From assembly GCF_900187985.1 (NCBI RefSeq), contig NZ_FZOA01000003.1, forward strand, positions 1-64,000: 64,000 nt of DNA, in the 5' to 3' direction. The notes under the pieces are model-generated. The model saw only the letters and a program-made list of their open reading frames with translations. It was not told where the DNA came from and did not search any database. This stretch comes from Methylobacillus rhizosphaerae (lineage in GTDB: Bacteria > Pseudomonadota > Gammaproteobacteria > Burkholderiales > Methylophilaceae). The position numbers were made by a program, and so were the translations under genes. This document shows, in pieces, positions 52,372-61,488 of the stretch. Numbering within the stretch: the stretch's first letter is position 1; every line of letters begins with the position of its first letter.

Positions 52372-53391
52372 ATGAGCTCCAAATCCATTATCCTCACCGG
52401 CGACCGCCCGACTGGTCCCCTGCACCTTGGACATTTCGTTGGCAGCCTGCGCAATCGTGTCAGTTATCAGCATGAATACAAGCAATTTGTCATGTTGGCC
52501 GATGCGCAGGCCCTGACTGACAACATGGATGACATTGAGAAAGTCCACCGTAATGTGGTTGAAGTGGCGCTGGATTACCTGGCAGTTGGCATTGATCCCA
52601 AGCTTTCCACCATTTTCATCCAGTCGCAGGTGCCGGAGCTGACAGAGCTGGCCTTCTATTACCTGAACCTGGTCACGGTGGCACGTCTGGAGCGTAACCC
52701 AACCGTGAAGGAGGAAATCCGCCTGCGTGACTTCGAGCGCGATATTCCTGCCGGTTTCCTCACCTATCCTGTGAGCCAGGCGGCTGACATCACAGCATTC
52801 AAGGCAACACTGGTGCCAGTAGGTGAAGACCAGATCCCGATGATCGAGCAGACCAACGAGATCGTGCGCCGCTTCAACCGACTGTACAAGAACCCGGCTA
52901 CCAAGGAGGAAATCCTGGTGGAAACCAAGGCTCTGGTACCGGAAATCGGCCGCCTGCCCGGTATCGACGGCAAGGCCAAGATGAGCAAATCACTGGGCAA
53001 TGTAATCAACCTGGGCGCCACTGCCGATGAGGTCAGCAAAGCAGTGAAGAAAGTCTACACTGACCCACTGCACCTCAAGATCGAGGACCCAGGCCATGTG
53101 GAAGGCAATATCGCCTTTACCTATCTGGATGCGTTCGATACCGACAAAGCTGCCGTGGCGGAGTTGAAAGACCATTACACCCGCGGCGGCCTGGCCGACA
53201 GTATTGTGAAAAAGCGCCTGGAAGCTGTGTTGCAGGAAATGCTGGAACCAATCCGCACCCGCCGTGCAGAACTGGCCGAAGACAAGGGCTATATCCTGCA
53301 ACTGTTGCGTGAAGGCACAGAGCAGGCACGTGAAGTAGCCGCAGGCACCACGGATGAAGTAAAAGCTGCCTTGGGGCTGAATTACTTCTAG
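52372..53391 (+). CDS. trpS: Tryptophanyl-tRNA synthetase, 339 aa
   Basis: Class I synthetase: HIGH motif as LHLGHFVGS and KMSKS motif as AKMSKSLGN. Length and [13 protein letters not shown] opening match TrpRS. Charges tRNA-Trp. 38 bp after guaA, same direction, possibly co-transcribed; followed by a terminator. Confidence 0.96.
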   Translation: MSSKSIILTGDRPTGPLHLGHFVGSLRNRVSYQHEYKQFVMLADAQALTDNMDDIEKVHRNVVEVALDYLAVGIDPKLSTIFIQSQVPELTELAFYYLNLVTVARLERNPTVKEEIRLRDFERDIPAGFLTYPVSQAADITAFKATLVPVGEDQIPMIEQTNEIVRRFNRLYKNPATKEEILVETKALVPEIGRLPGIDGKAKMSKSLGNVINLGATADEVSKAVKKVYTDPLHLKIEDPGHVEGNIAFTYLDAFDTDKAAVAELKDHYTRGGLADSIVKKRLEAVLQEMLEPIRTRRAELAEDKGYILQLLREGTEQAREVAAGTTDEVKAALGLNYF

Positions 53392-53414
53392 CCAGATTGG
53401 TGGTAGTAAGCACG

Positions 53415-53441
53415 AAAGCGGCTCTTCGCAGCCGCTTTTTT
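53415..53441 (+). terminator. Terminator after trpS
   Basis: AAAGCGGCT, loop CTTCGC, AGCCGCTTTTTT. Confidence 0.9.
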
Positions 53442-53548
53442 ATTGCCTACAACTCAGCTTGCCTTTCACAACCATCCGCCACAGATACTTCCAATCCCAA
53501 AGAAATCAGCGTTTGGGTTATAATTCAGGGTTTTATGGATCGTGCGCC

Positions 53549-54046
53549 ATGAGCCGTGGATTTGTAAAAGAGGATGACCTGGAGCGCGCTGGCACAGACT
53601 TGCCGGAACGGCCGCTCAGCCCACATCCCAATTACGTCACTCCCAATGGCCTCAAACAACTGGAGCAACAGGCCAGCAAGCTTGAGCAGGAGCGTGTACC
53701 TCTTGCTCTGCGCAAGGAAGACCCTGTGGCCCAGCAACGTCTTGCCATGATTGATCGTGATCTGCGCTATTTGCAGGCAAGACTGGAGTCTGCCATCCCG
53801 GTTGAGCCGGGTACCCAGCCTGCTGATACTGTCTTGTTTGGTACTTCTGTTGCAGTGGAAGATGAGGACGGCAATCATCACACTTTCATGATTGTGGGAG
53901 AGGATGAAGCTGACATTGCCATCAATCGTGTCAGCTGGGTATCGCCGCTAGCCAGGGCCCTGATCGGGCAGAAAGTCGGTGACAGCGTAATCTGGCATCG
54001 TCCAGCTGGCGATCTGGAACTGGAAATTGTCGCAGTGCATTATTAA
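53549..54046 (+). CDS. GreA/GreB-family transcription elongation factor, 165 aa
   Basis: Start taken at MSRGFVKEDDLERAG. An N-terminal coiled coil (LKQLEQQASKLEQERV ... LRYLQARLES) and a C-terminal FKBP-like domain (VEDEDGNHHTFMIVGEDEAD, SPLARALIGQKVGDSVIW) define the Gre family. It should act in the RNA polymerase secondary channel. It is closer in style to GreB, with an N-terminal extension of about 25 residues; the acidic coil tip is not clearly conserved. Confidence 0.85.
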   Translation: MSRGFVKEDDLERAGTDLPERPLSPHPNYVTPNGLKQLEQQASKLEQERVPLALRKEDPVAQQRLAMIDRDLRYLQARLESAIPVEPGTQPADTVLFGTSVAVEDEDGNHHTFMIVGEDEADIAINRVSWVSPLARALIGQKVGDSVIWHRPAGDLELEIVAVHY

Positions 54047-54060
54047 GGAATGCTGTTGTT

Positions 54061-54666
54061 ATGAATGTCATTGAAGCCATTAAAAATCGTCGCTCCGTCA
54101 AAGCATATGACGCTACGCATGCTATGCCCGAAGCAGATATCGAAAAGTTGATGTCGCTGGCTGTGCTCTCTCCTACCGCCTTCAATATCCAGAACTGGCG
54201 TTTCGTACTGGTACAGGATCCCGAGCTACGCAAACAAGTACGGGCTGCCAGCTGGGATCAGGCACAGGTAACGGACGCCTCGTTGCTGGTCGTGCTGACT
54301 GCCGACCTCAAGGCCTGGGAAAAGGAACCGCGCCGCTACTGGCGCAATGCCGATCAACCGGTTCAAGATTATCTGGTGAATGCCATTGATGGCTATTACC
54401 GTGGCAAGGAACAGGTGCAGCGCGATGAAGCCATGCGCTCCTGCGGCATGGCGGCTACCACGCTGATGCTGGCTGCCAAGGCAATGGGTTACGATTCCTG
54501 CCCGATGGATGGCTTTGATTTCGATGCTGTCGCCAAGCTGCTCAACCTGCCTGCCGATCATACTCCCGCAATGTTTGTTGCCATCGGCAAGGGCTTGCAA
54601 CCAGCCAAACCACGTGGCGGACAACTTGCACTGGATGAAGTTGTCATCCGCAATACATTCAAGTAG
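54061..54666 (+). CDS. Nitroreductase-family FMN oxidoreductase, 201 aa
   Basis: NVIEAIKNRRSVKAYD supplies the FMN phosphate-binding arginines; SPTAFNIQNWRFVLV and the C-terminal VAIGKGLQPAKPRGG are typical. It probably reduces quinones or nitro compounds with NAD(P)H; the true substrate is unknown. 14 bp after the gre-like gene. Confidence 0.88.
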   Translation: MNVIEAIKNRRSVKAYDATHAMPEADIEKLMSLAVLSPTAFNIQNWRFVLVQDPELRKQVRAASWDQAQVTDASLLVVLTADLKAWEKEPRRYWRNADQPVQDYLVNAIDGYYRGKEQVQRDEAMRSCGMAATTLMLAAKAMGYDSCPMDGFDFDAVAKLLNLPADHTPAMFVAIGKGLQPAKPRGGQLALDEVVIRNTFK

Positions 54667-54710
54667 TACCATCAAACACAGAATATTTTAGGATTTTTTA
54701 GGGAAACGCC

Positions 54711-56306
54711 GTGTTAATCAGCAACAACATCACTATGCAGTTTGGCGCCAAGCCATTATTTGAGAATGTATCAGTCAAGTTTGGTGAAGGTAACCGTTAC
54801 GGCCTGATTGGTGCCAACGGCTGTGGTAAATCAACTTACATGAAAATCCTGGCTGGTGTACTCGAACCAACCGCCGGCAATATCTCGCTGGATACTAATG
54901 AGCGTATGGCTTTTCTGCGCCAGGACCAGTTTGCTTATGAAGATCAACGTGTCATCGATGTAGTGATGATGGGCCATGAGCAAATGTGGAAAGCCAATGT
55001 AGAAAAGAATGAAATCTACATGAACCCGGAAGCCACGGAAGACGACTATATGCGCGCTGCCGAGCTGGAGGGGGTTTACGCAGAATATGACGGTTATACC
55101 GCTGAAGCCCGTGCAGGCGAGTTGCTATTGGGAGTGGGTATACCCATTGAGCAACACAACGGTCTGATGAGTGCTGTTGCACCAGGCTGGAAATTGCGTG
55201 TACTGCTGGTACAAGCTTTGTTTGCCAATCCTGATATCCTGCTGCTGGACGAACCGACCAACAACTTGGATATTAATACCATCCGCTGGCTGGAAGATGT
55301 GCTGAACAACCGTGACTGCACCATGATCATCATCTCACACGATCGTCACTTCCTGAATCAGGTATGTACGCATACTGCCGATATGGACTACAGCAAGCTG
55401 ACAGTTTATCCCGGCAATTATGATGATTACATGGAAGCATCTACCCAGGCGCGGGCGCAACAAGCCAAAGATAACGCCAAGGCCAAGCAACAGATTGCCG
55501 ACCTGCAGGAGTTTGTACGTCGCTTCTCTGCCAACGCTTCCAAGGCCAAGCAGGCAACCAGCCGTGCCAAGCAAATCGACAAAATCAAGATTGAAGAATT
55601 CAAGCCTTCCAGTCGCCAATATCCGTTCATCCGCTTTGAGTATGATGACCGGGAGAAACTGCATCGTAATGCGGTAGAGCTAAAGAAAGTCAGCCATGGC
55701 TTTGATCGCCCATTATTCAACGATGTGGAATTGATCTTTGAAGCAGGTGAAAAAGTCGCCATTATCGGTGAAAACGGTATCGGTAAAACCACATTCCTGC
55801 GTTGCCTGGCAGGTGACCTGACACCACAGCACGGCGAAGTGAAATGGACTGACAAGGCCAAGCTGGGTTACTTTGCGCAGGATCATGAATACGAGTTTGA
55901 AGAAGACCTCAACCTGTTCGACTGGATGTCGCAATTTACCCAGCAAGGTGACGACGACCAGTCAGTACGCAGCATGCTGGGACGATTGCTTTTTTCCGGT
56001 GAAGATACCAAGAAATCAGTAAAAGTGCTTTCAGGTGGCGAGAAAGGCCGCATGCTTTACGGCAAGCTGATGCTGGCGCGCACCAATGTATTGCTGATGG
56101 ATGAGCCCACCAACCACATGGATATGGAGTCCATCGAAGCACTGAATACTGCGCTGGATAAATATAAAGGCACTCTGTTCTTTGTCAGTCACGACCGTGA
56201 GTTCGTCAGCTCGCTGGCTACCCGCATTATTGAGATCAAGGCCGATGGCATTGTAGATTTCAGCGGCAATTACGAAGACTATCTCACCAGTCAGGGCGTT
56301 GAATAA
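54711..56306 (+). CDS. ybiT: ABC-F ATPase, YbiT-like, 531 aa
   Basis: Two ABC domains: Walker [10 protein letters not shown] and GENGIGKTT, Walker [12 protein letters not shown] and [11 protein letters not shown]. The first signature is degenerate ([10 protein letters not shown] instead of LSGGQ), the second is LSGGEKGR; this asymmetry is typical of YbiT. A helical linker (P-site tRNA interaction motif region) lies between. It is a soluble translation factor, not a transporter. GTG start. Confidence 0.92.
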   Translation: MLISNNITMQFGAKPLFENVSVKFGEGNRYGLIGANGCGKSTYMKILAGVLEPTAGNISLDTNERMAFLRQDQFAYEDQRVIDVVMMGHEQMWKANVEKNEIYMNPEATEDDYMRAAELEGVYAEYDGYTAEARAGELLLGVGIPIEQHNGLMSAVAPGWKLRVLLVQALFANPDILLLDEPTNNLDINTIRWLEDVLNNRDCTMIIISHDRHFLNQVCTHTADMDYSKLTVYPGNYDDYMEASTQARAQQAKDNAKAKQQIADLQEFVRRFSANASKAKQATSRAKQIDKIKIEEFKPSSRQYPFIRFEYDDREKLHRNAVELKKVSHGFDRPLFNDVELIFEAGEKVAIIGENGIGKTTFLRCLAGDLTPQHGEVKWTDKAKLGYFAQDHEYEFEEDLNLFDWMSQFTQQGDDDQSVRSMLGRLLFSGEDTKKSVKVLSGGEKGRMLYGKLMLARTNVLLMDEPTNHMDMESIEALNTALDKYKGTLFFVSHDREFVSSLATRIIEIKADGIVDFSGNYEDYLTSQGVE

Positions 56307-56322
56307 CACTGCCTGCGGAATG

Positions 56323-56352
56323 AAAAAAGGGTTGCTACGGCAACCCTTTTTT
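56323..56352. terminator. Bidirectional terminator between ABC-F and yegD-like genes
   Basis: AAAAAAGGGTTG, loop CTACGG, CAACCCTTTTTT between convergent genes. Confidence 0.93.
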
Positions 56353-56373
56353 ATTCATCCAACATCCGCAGCA

Positions 56374-57633
56374 CTACCCGGCAAAATGCCTGCTGGCAAA
56401 TACACTGAGCCCACACGCAACACTGCCATGCATGTTGCCTGAAACAAACGGCACAGCATCCCCCACCACATTGCGGATCACCTGCTGGATAACAGGTGAC
56501 ACCGCAGATCCGCCAGTCAGGTAGATTTTGTCTATGGCCGTCTCACTTGCCTGACGCGCATCCTCAATCACTTGCCGGATTTTTTCTGTAGAACGCTCGA
56601 TGGCCGCGCGAAAATCTTCGCGGGTGACATGGGTTTGCAAATCATCTTCCACATAATCCAGGTTCAATATATGTGAATCCGCATCCGACAAGGCAATTTT
56701 TGCCAGCTCTGCGCTGCGCACCAGATGACTGCTCAGCTTGTCCAGCCAGACAGTGTAAAGTCGTTCCCGCTCCAGGCTCGCCTTGCCATGAATCGGCATT
56801 TCAAATCGGGAATAGAATGCCTGCTGGCTAGGGATACTATTGACGGAAATGGCATCGAACGCTTTGTTGTGCAACTCATCCGTGCCACGCCCAAACAAGG
56901 GCATGATGTTGTGCCAGCCCAGATTGATGTCCAGGTCCACCCCACCCACCCGGTTACCGGAATAAGCCAGCAGATCCGCGCTACGTTCACGCTTTTCGCG
57001 ATACGAAGGCCCAACGCGAACCACGGAACAGTCTGTAGTACCACCACCCACATCCACGACCAGCAGCACCTCATCCTGATTCAATCCCTGCTCATAATCC
57101 AGCGCCGCCGCCAATGGCTCATACATGAAGACAATCTCCTGCAAGCCTGCTTCCATTGCGGCATGCTCCATGATCGCCAATGCCTGCTTGTCGCCCTGCT
57201 CACCGCGAATGCCATGATATCGGATAGGCCTGCCAATCACCGCCTGTGTCAGATCGTGCCCGTAAAACGTACGCGCTTGCTCCAGGATATGCGTCATCAT
57301 GCGAGCAATCACCACCTCAAAAAAATCCATCTGGTCTTTATTGAGATCGCTGCCAAGAAACACTTTGGGAGATTTCATGAACAAACCATCGCCAGGATGG
57401 CGGATATAGCTATCTATGGCTTGCGTGCCATATAACAAACCTTCGGCATTGCCCAGCTGCTGGCGAATGGAACGAGATGTAATATCTTCATTGAGCTCAT
57501 GTTCAGGGAACGCACGATAAATGGCGGAAGGCAGATATACACTGCCCGCTTCAAGCTGTGCCTGTATGACCTTGCCTGCCCTGACAATGCCCAGAGATGA
57601 ATTGGAAGTCCCGTAATCTATACCACAATGCAT
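56374..57633 (-). CDS. yegD: YegD-like Hsp70-family protein, 419 aa
   Basis: Actin/Hsp70 ATPase fold: phosphate 1 motif GIDYGTSNSSLG, phosphate 2 VVDVGGGTTDCSVV and adenosine motif YLTGGSAVSP. It lacks the substrate-binding domain of DnaK, as YegD does. Probable chaperone-like ATPase of unknown client. Stop and terminator are shared with the ABC-F gene. Confidence 0.93.
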   Translation of the reverse strand: MHCGIDYGTSNSSLGIVRAGKVIQAQLEAGSVYLPSAIYRAFPEHELNEDITSRSIRQQLGNAEGLLYGTQAIDSYIRHPGDGLFMKSPKVFLGSDLNKDQMDFFEVVIARMMTHILEQARTFYGHDLTQAVIGRPIRYHGIRGEQGDKQALAIMEHAAMEAGLQEIVFMYEPLAAALDYEQGLNQDEVLLVVDVGGGTTDCSVVRVGPSYREKRERSADLLAYSGNRVGGVDLDINLGWHNIMPLFGRGTDELHNKAFDAISVNSIPSQQAFYSRFEMPIHGKASLERERLYTVWLDKLSSHLVRSAELAKIALSDADSHILNLDYVEDDLQTHVTREDFRAAIERSTEKIRQVIEDARQASETAIDKIYLTGGSAVSPVIQQVIRNVVGDAVPFVSGNMHGSVACGLSVFASRHFAG

Positions 57634-57862
57634 GTTGACTACCTGCGAACGCCGTTAAGGCATGCTGAAAAGTGTTGCATTATACGCGGCAAGCACTTCC
57701 GCTTACTTTTAATATGCCTGATTCCGAGTCAGGCACAATTCATCGACAAGGGATGAGGCTTTCGTTCCCCAGCTGCAGATATCACAATAGCTATGGCTTT
57801 GATACACTGGGCACTTATCTCCAGACCGCTCCCAGCCACCAGCCTTTTCTCTCCAGACATTC

Positions 57863-58738
57863 ATGCCACAACACTCAAAAACACAAATCCTCCAGGGAGT
57901 GCTTTACATTTTTGGTGCCATTTTCCTGTTTGCAGGCAGTGATGCGCTCTCCAAGTATCTGGCCGGATTTTATGCCGTCGTCATGGTGATCTGGATACGT
58001 TATGTCGTGCACAGTGGCCTCATGCTGGCTGTGATGCTGCCACACTCGGGCTTTACCGTGTTCAAGACTCGGCAGCCCGGGCTGCAACTGCTGCGCGGGC
58101 TGTGCATGGTCGGTACCAATATGCTGTTTATCTCCGCCCTGCGCTATATTCCGCTGGCGGAAGGCACTGCCATCGTCTACCTCACTCCGCTGATCGTCAC
58201 GGCGCTATCAGGCTCACTACTTGGGGAGCGCATCACGCGCTTACAATGGTTCGCCGTCTCATTGGGCTTTATCGGCGTGCTGGTCATCCTCCGGCCAGGT
58301 GGAGCGCTATTCACCCCGGTCAGCTTACTGGCAGTGGGCGCTGCATGCACCTTCAGCCTGTATCAACTCATTACGCGCAAGTTGAACACTACAGATAGTT
58401 CCGCCACCACCAACCTGCTCAGCGGCTTGATCGGCAGCACCGTGCTCGGCTGCATCGCACCATTTTTCTGGCAAAGTCCCAGCGCCTATCACTCCATGCT
58501 GTTATTGGCACTGGGAGCCTCGGCCCTGGCAAGCCATCTTCTGCTGACAGAAGCCTACCATCATGCCAACCCATCCACGCTGGCCCCCTTTACCTATGCC
58601 CAGCTCATCTTTGCCGGCCTGATCGGCTATATCACTTTTGGCAACATCCCTGACATCTTCGGCTTCATCGGTATCGGTATCATCTGTGCCAGCGGCATGC
58701 TGGTACTGTGGCACCAGGCCAACCCGATCCGTCCATGA
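57863..58738 (+). CDS. EamA/DMT-family transporter, 291 aa
   Basis: Ten hydrophobic segments in two EamA repeats; the first starts LYIFGAIFLFAGSDALSKY and includes GLCMVGTNMLFISALRYIPL then AEGTAIVYLTPLIVTALSG; the second contains YAQLIFAGLIGYITFGNIPD. Inner-membrane exporter of metabolites, substrate unknown. Divergent from yegD. Confidence 0.9.
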   Translation: MPQHSKTQILQGVLYIFGAIFLFAGSDALSKYLAGFYAVVMVIWIRYVVHSGLMLAVMLPHSGFTVFKTRQPGLQLLRGLCMVGTNMLFISALRYIPLAEGTAIVYLTPLIVTALSGSLLGERITRLQWFAVSLGFIGVLVILRPGGALFTPVSLLAVGAACTFSLYQLITRKLNTTDSSATTNLLSGLIGSTVLGCIAPFFWQSPSAYHSMLLLALGASALASHLLLTEAYHHANPSTLAPFTYAQLIFAGLIGYITFGNIPDIFGFIGIGIICASGMLVLWHQANPIRP

Positions 58739-58850
58739 TAGAAACGCAGCAACAGATAGCGGACAATCCGCTATCTGTTGATTCATACACAGCGCGCGCA
58801 CCATCTTTCTGTTACCATCAAACCAGCAGAGTTGGATAGAATATCCCGGC

Positions 58851-59903
58851 ATGAACCATGCATTCCACATCAAGCATCACCCGGGCCAACAGAAAAAACC
58901 AAGGGTTGATGTTCGCAAGCTACTCCAGCTCTCTGCATGGCTATGGCTCATGCTCCTGCTGGCCGACAATCTTCACGCGGAGCCTCTAGCCACCGATACC
59001 TGCCAGAACAGCTTTCAGCTCAAACGCCTCGATGACAAAGTCACTCTGTATCTGAACATCGAACAAATCTGTGCAGGATTCCATCAACTCATCAGTCAGC
59101 AACTCGCTCCCCTGCTGTCCGAGCATGATCAACCCAACATCAGCCGCATCATTCTGGATTACAGAAACCCACATATCGCAACTGACCGTTACGGTATCAG
59201 CGCCCTGTTTGCACTGCTGCTTCGCCCCTATTACATACTGGGCACCTACCAAACCGGCAAGAACACTCGCGTCTACACCAATCGTCTGGCTGATTATGTA
59301 ACTCCTGACAGTGCTGGAGACAACCCGGACCTGAAAGACCTGTATCAGAAACTTGCTGATGCAAGCGTTGCCGTCCTCATCAGTGATCAGACCGCACAGA
59401 CAGGCATCAAGCATGCCTTGCTCCTGCAATTATTCCGCGATGCCGAGCTTTATGTGGAAGGCGATGGTGACTATCCAGCCGACCAAACACATACCTCACT
59501 GCAAGATAGCGTCCACTCTGTTTCCCCACAGCTCAAAAAGATCAAGTATCCACTGCCCGGCACGGCTTGCTACCAACCCATTGCCCGGGAGCTGAATAAA
59601 GTCATCTCACAAGCACATGCCGCCTCCCTCGTCTATCCCGCAACTGCCCGCGCACGGCAGCAGAGCGGCACAGGCTATGTCATGTTTTTCGTCAACGAAC
59701 AACTGGAAGTTTCAGACCCTATCATTGCCCAATCCACAGGCTCCAGCAGGCTGGACCTTGCCATGTTAAACAGCATAGACAACATGCAACTCACCCCTTA
59801 CGCCGATACCCTGCATATTCCCGCAGACTGTCATTTCCGTGTGGCTCCCATCATCCCTGTCACCTTCGCACCCAACAAAGAAGAAAACCAGGAGCAACCT
59901 TGA
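58851..59903 (+). CDS. Exported protein with TonB-like C-terminal domain, 350 aa
   Basis: An N-terminal signal or anchor (LSAWLWLMLLLADNLHA-EP). The middle (about 50-240) is unrecognised, with two cysteines. The C-terminal ~90 residues (TARARQQSGTGYVMFFVNEQ ... LDLAMLNSIDNMQLTPY) follow the TonB C-terminal pattern that contacts outer-membrane receptors. There is no proline-rich spanner, so a normal energy transducer is unlikely. It might interact with receptors like that at 61489. Confidence 0.65.
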   Translation: MNHAFHIKHHPGQQKKPRVDVRKLLQLSAWLWLMLLLADNLHAEPLATDTCQNSFQLKRLDDKVTLYLNIEQICAGFHQLISQQLAPLLSEHDQPNISRIILDYRNPHIATDRYGISALFALLLRPYYILGTYQTGKNTRVYTNRLADYVTPDSAGDNPDLKDLYQKLADASVAVLISDQTAQTGIKHALLLQLFRDAELYVEGDGDYPADQTHTSLQDSVHSVSPQLKKIKYPLPGTACYQPIARELNKVISQAHAASLVYPATARARQQSGTGYVMFFVNEQLEVSDPIIAQSTGSSRLDLAMLNSIDNMQLTPYADTLHIPADCHFRVAPIIPVTFAPNKEENQEQP

Positions 59904-59969
59904 CGGCTGCCGACATGCAACACGGTTAAATTTACTTAGATATAGCTGTCAGCTATAATCCACGACCTC

Positions 59970-60057
59970 GGAGAGGTGGCAGAGCTGGTTGAATGTACCT
60001 GACTCGAAATCAGGCATACGTGAAAGCGTATCGGGGGTTCGAATCCCCCCCTCTCCG
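59970..60057 (+). tRNA. tRNA-Ser(CGA)
   Basis: 88 nt with the long variable arm of serine tRNAs. Anticodon stem CCTGA/TCAGG, loop CTCGAAA, anticodon CGA at 60005-60007. Acceptor GGAGAGG/CCTCTCC. CCA is not encoded. Confidence 0.95.
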
Positions 60058-60169
60058 CAACTTGGCGCGGCTTTCGCCAATTTGACAGTGACCTCCACAA
60101 GGCCAGGATCAACACCTTGCCCTGCCCCATGAACGCCATCCCCATCATCTCCCTCTTGCCTGAGCAACC

Positions 60170-60607
60170 ATGAAAGCACTCTCTTTTTATCAACCCATCG
60201 CCTGGATGCTGGCGCATGGTCATTTTGTCGTCGATGACAGAACCTGGATTCCCTATTACCGCGGCCCTATCGCCATTCATGCCAGCAAGACCGGGCTTGA
60301 GGAATACATTCTTTACTGTCGGCACATTGCCGGAGTGGATGTGCCTGACATGGCTGACCTTGAACGGGGCGGTATTGTCGGGATAGGCGAGCTGGTTGAT
60401 GTGCTGCAGCCCGGCGATTCAGGTGGATTCCCCATTGAAAAGCGTGCCTACAGCGGCCCCGGCCATTATGGGTTGGTGTTTGCCAATGTCAGGCCCATTG
60501 AATTTATTCCCTGCCGAGGCAAGCCTGGATTGTTTGATCTCGACTTCGATCCACAAACCTATCAAGCACCTAAAGTGGTTGATCCGCAGGGAAGTTTGTT
60601 CGACTGA
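60170..60607 (+). CDS. ASCH-domain protein, 145 aa
   Basis: KALSFYQPIAWMLAHGHFVV, YRGPIAIHAS and GGIVGIGELVDV are the hallmark strands of ASCH, a PUA-like fold expected to bind RNA or modified nucleotides. Stand-alone; function unknown. Follows tRNA-Ser by 112 bp. Confidence 0.85.
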   Translation: MKALSFYQPIAWMLAHGHFVVDDRTWIPYYRGPIAIHASKTGLEEYILYCRHIAGVDVPDMADLERGGIVGIGELVDVLQPGDSGGFPIEKRAYSGPGHYGLVFANVRPIEFIPCRGKPGLFDLDFDPQTYQAPKVVDPQGSLFD

Positions 60608-60640
60608 TATACCAGCCAGCGTATCTGAGATGGTTACTCT

Positions 60641-61333
60641 CTAGAATTTGAATCCCAGAGTGGTGGTGAGGATATGGTTGTCGCGATTGGTCGTGCGGGT
60701 ATTGATGAATTGGTTGAGATAGCCAGCTTCAATATTCGAAGATTCATCCAGCTTCCAGTTGAACCCAAGAAAAAGGCGATTCTGGTCTATGCCGCGATAA
60801 GTTCCCCAGTCCGTGTTATTCATGTTAATGAACAATTCATCCGAGACGACCAGGGAAAGCTTGGGATCAATGGAAAGCGGCGCTGTAGCCTTGATCATCT
60901 GGCGCAAGCGATGGCCTGTGTCATGATAACCCTCGCGCCGACGCTGCTCTAGTCGGGTACGGTTTGTGAAAGTAACAGTTGAGACAGGATCAAAGTGGTA
61001 TTTAAACTGTTCCCATACGCGATATTCATTCAGGGTGGATTTGCCAGCCGGATGGCGGACAATGGTGTCATGCCCCAGCCACAGGCTGGTTTTCGGATTG
61101 AGTGCATAAAACACTGACGGGCGCAGGTACAACTGGTCAAGGTGCCGCCCTTCTTCGCGCCAGCGCGGATTGGTATCCATACTCCAGAAGAAATGCTTGA
61201 TCGGTAATCGGCCTTGCAGGTGCAGATTAAACCAATATCCACCATCAATTTCAGTATCCGCTGCCGCATTCTGGCCAGTCATCAATAATGCCATTGCCAT
61301 CAGCCCGCAGAATGGGCGTAGTACTGTATACAT
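60641..61333 (-). CDS. DUF2490 outer-membrane protein, 230 aa
   Basis: Signal peptide (LMAMALLMTGQNAAA). Alternating beta strands (LQGRLPIKHFFWSMDTNPRW, LYLRPSVFYALNPKTSLWLG) and terminal aromatic GFKF are those of a small outer-membrane barrel, the DUF2490 family. Function unknown. Start taken at ATG 61333; no terminator is obvious downstream. Confidence 0.82.
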   Translation of the reverse strand: MYTVLRPFCGLMAMALLMTGQNAAADTEIDGGYWFNLHLQGRLPIKHFFWSMDTNPRWREEGRHLDQLYLRPSVFYALNPKTSLWLGHDTIVRHPAGKSTLNEYRVWEQFKYHFDPVSTVTFTNRTRLEQRRREGYHDTGHRLRQMIKATAPLSIDPKLSLVVSDELFINMNNTDWGTYRGIDQNRLFLGFNWKLDESSNIEAGYLNQFINTRTTNRDNHILTTTLGFKF

Positions 61334-61436
61334 ACGCTGAAAAGCTCCATAAATAAAAACCGGTTGCGCTTCAATTGAGCGCTATCTGGACAATTAGTTC
61401 AAATCAGCCCTACACACTAGCTGCTACCCTGCCCCA

Positions 61437-61462
61437 ATAAAAAAGCCCCGTAACCGGGGCTT
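61437..61462 (-). terminator. Terminator after the TonB-dependent receptor
   Basis: AAGCCCCG/CGGGGCTT with loop TAAC; T-run on the minus strand. Confidence 0.88.
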
Positions 61463-61488
61463 ATGATTGCTGATGATGGAGTCCTGTA

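Noticed and set aside
54711-56306. ABC transporter ATPase
   Set aside because: Two ABC domains on one soluble chain without membrane partner and with a degenerate first signature identify an ABC-F translation factor.
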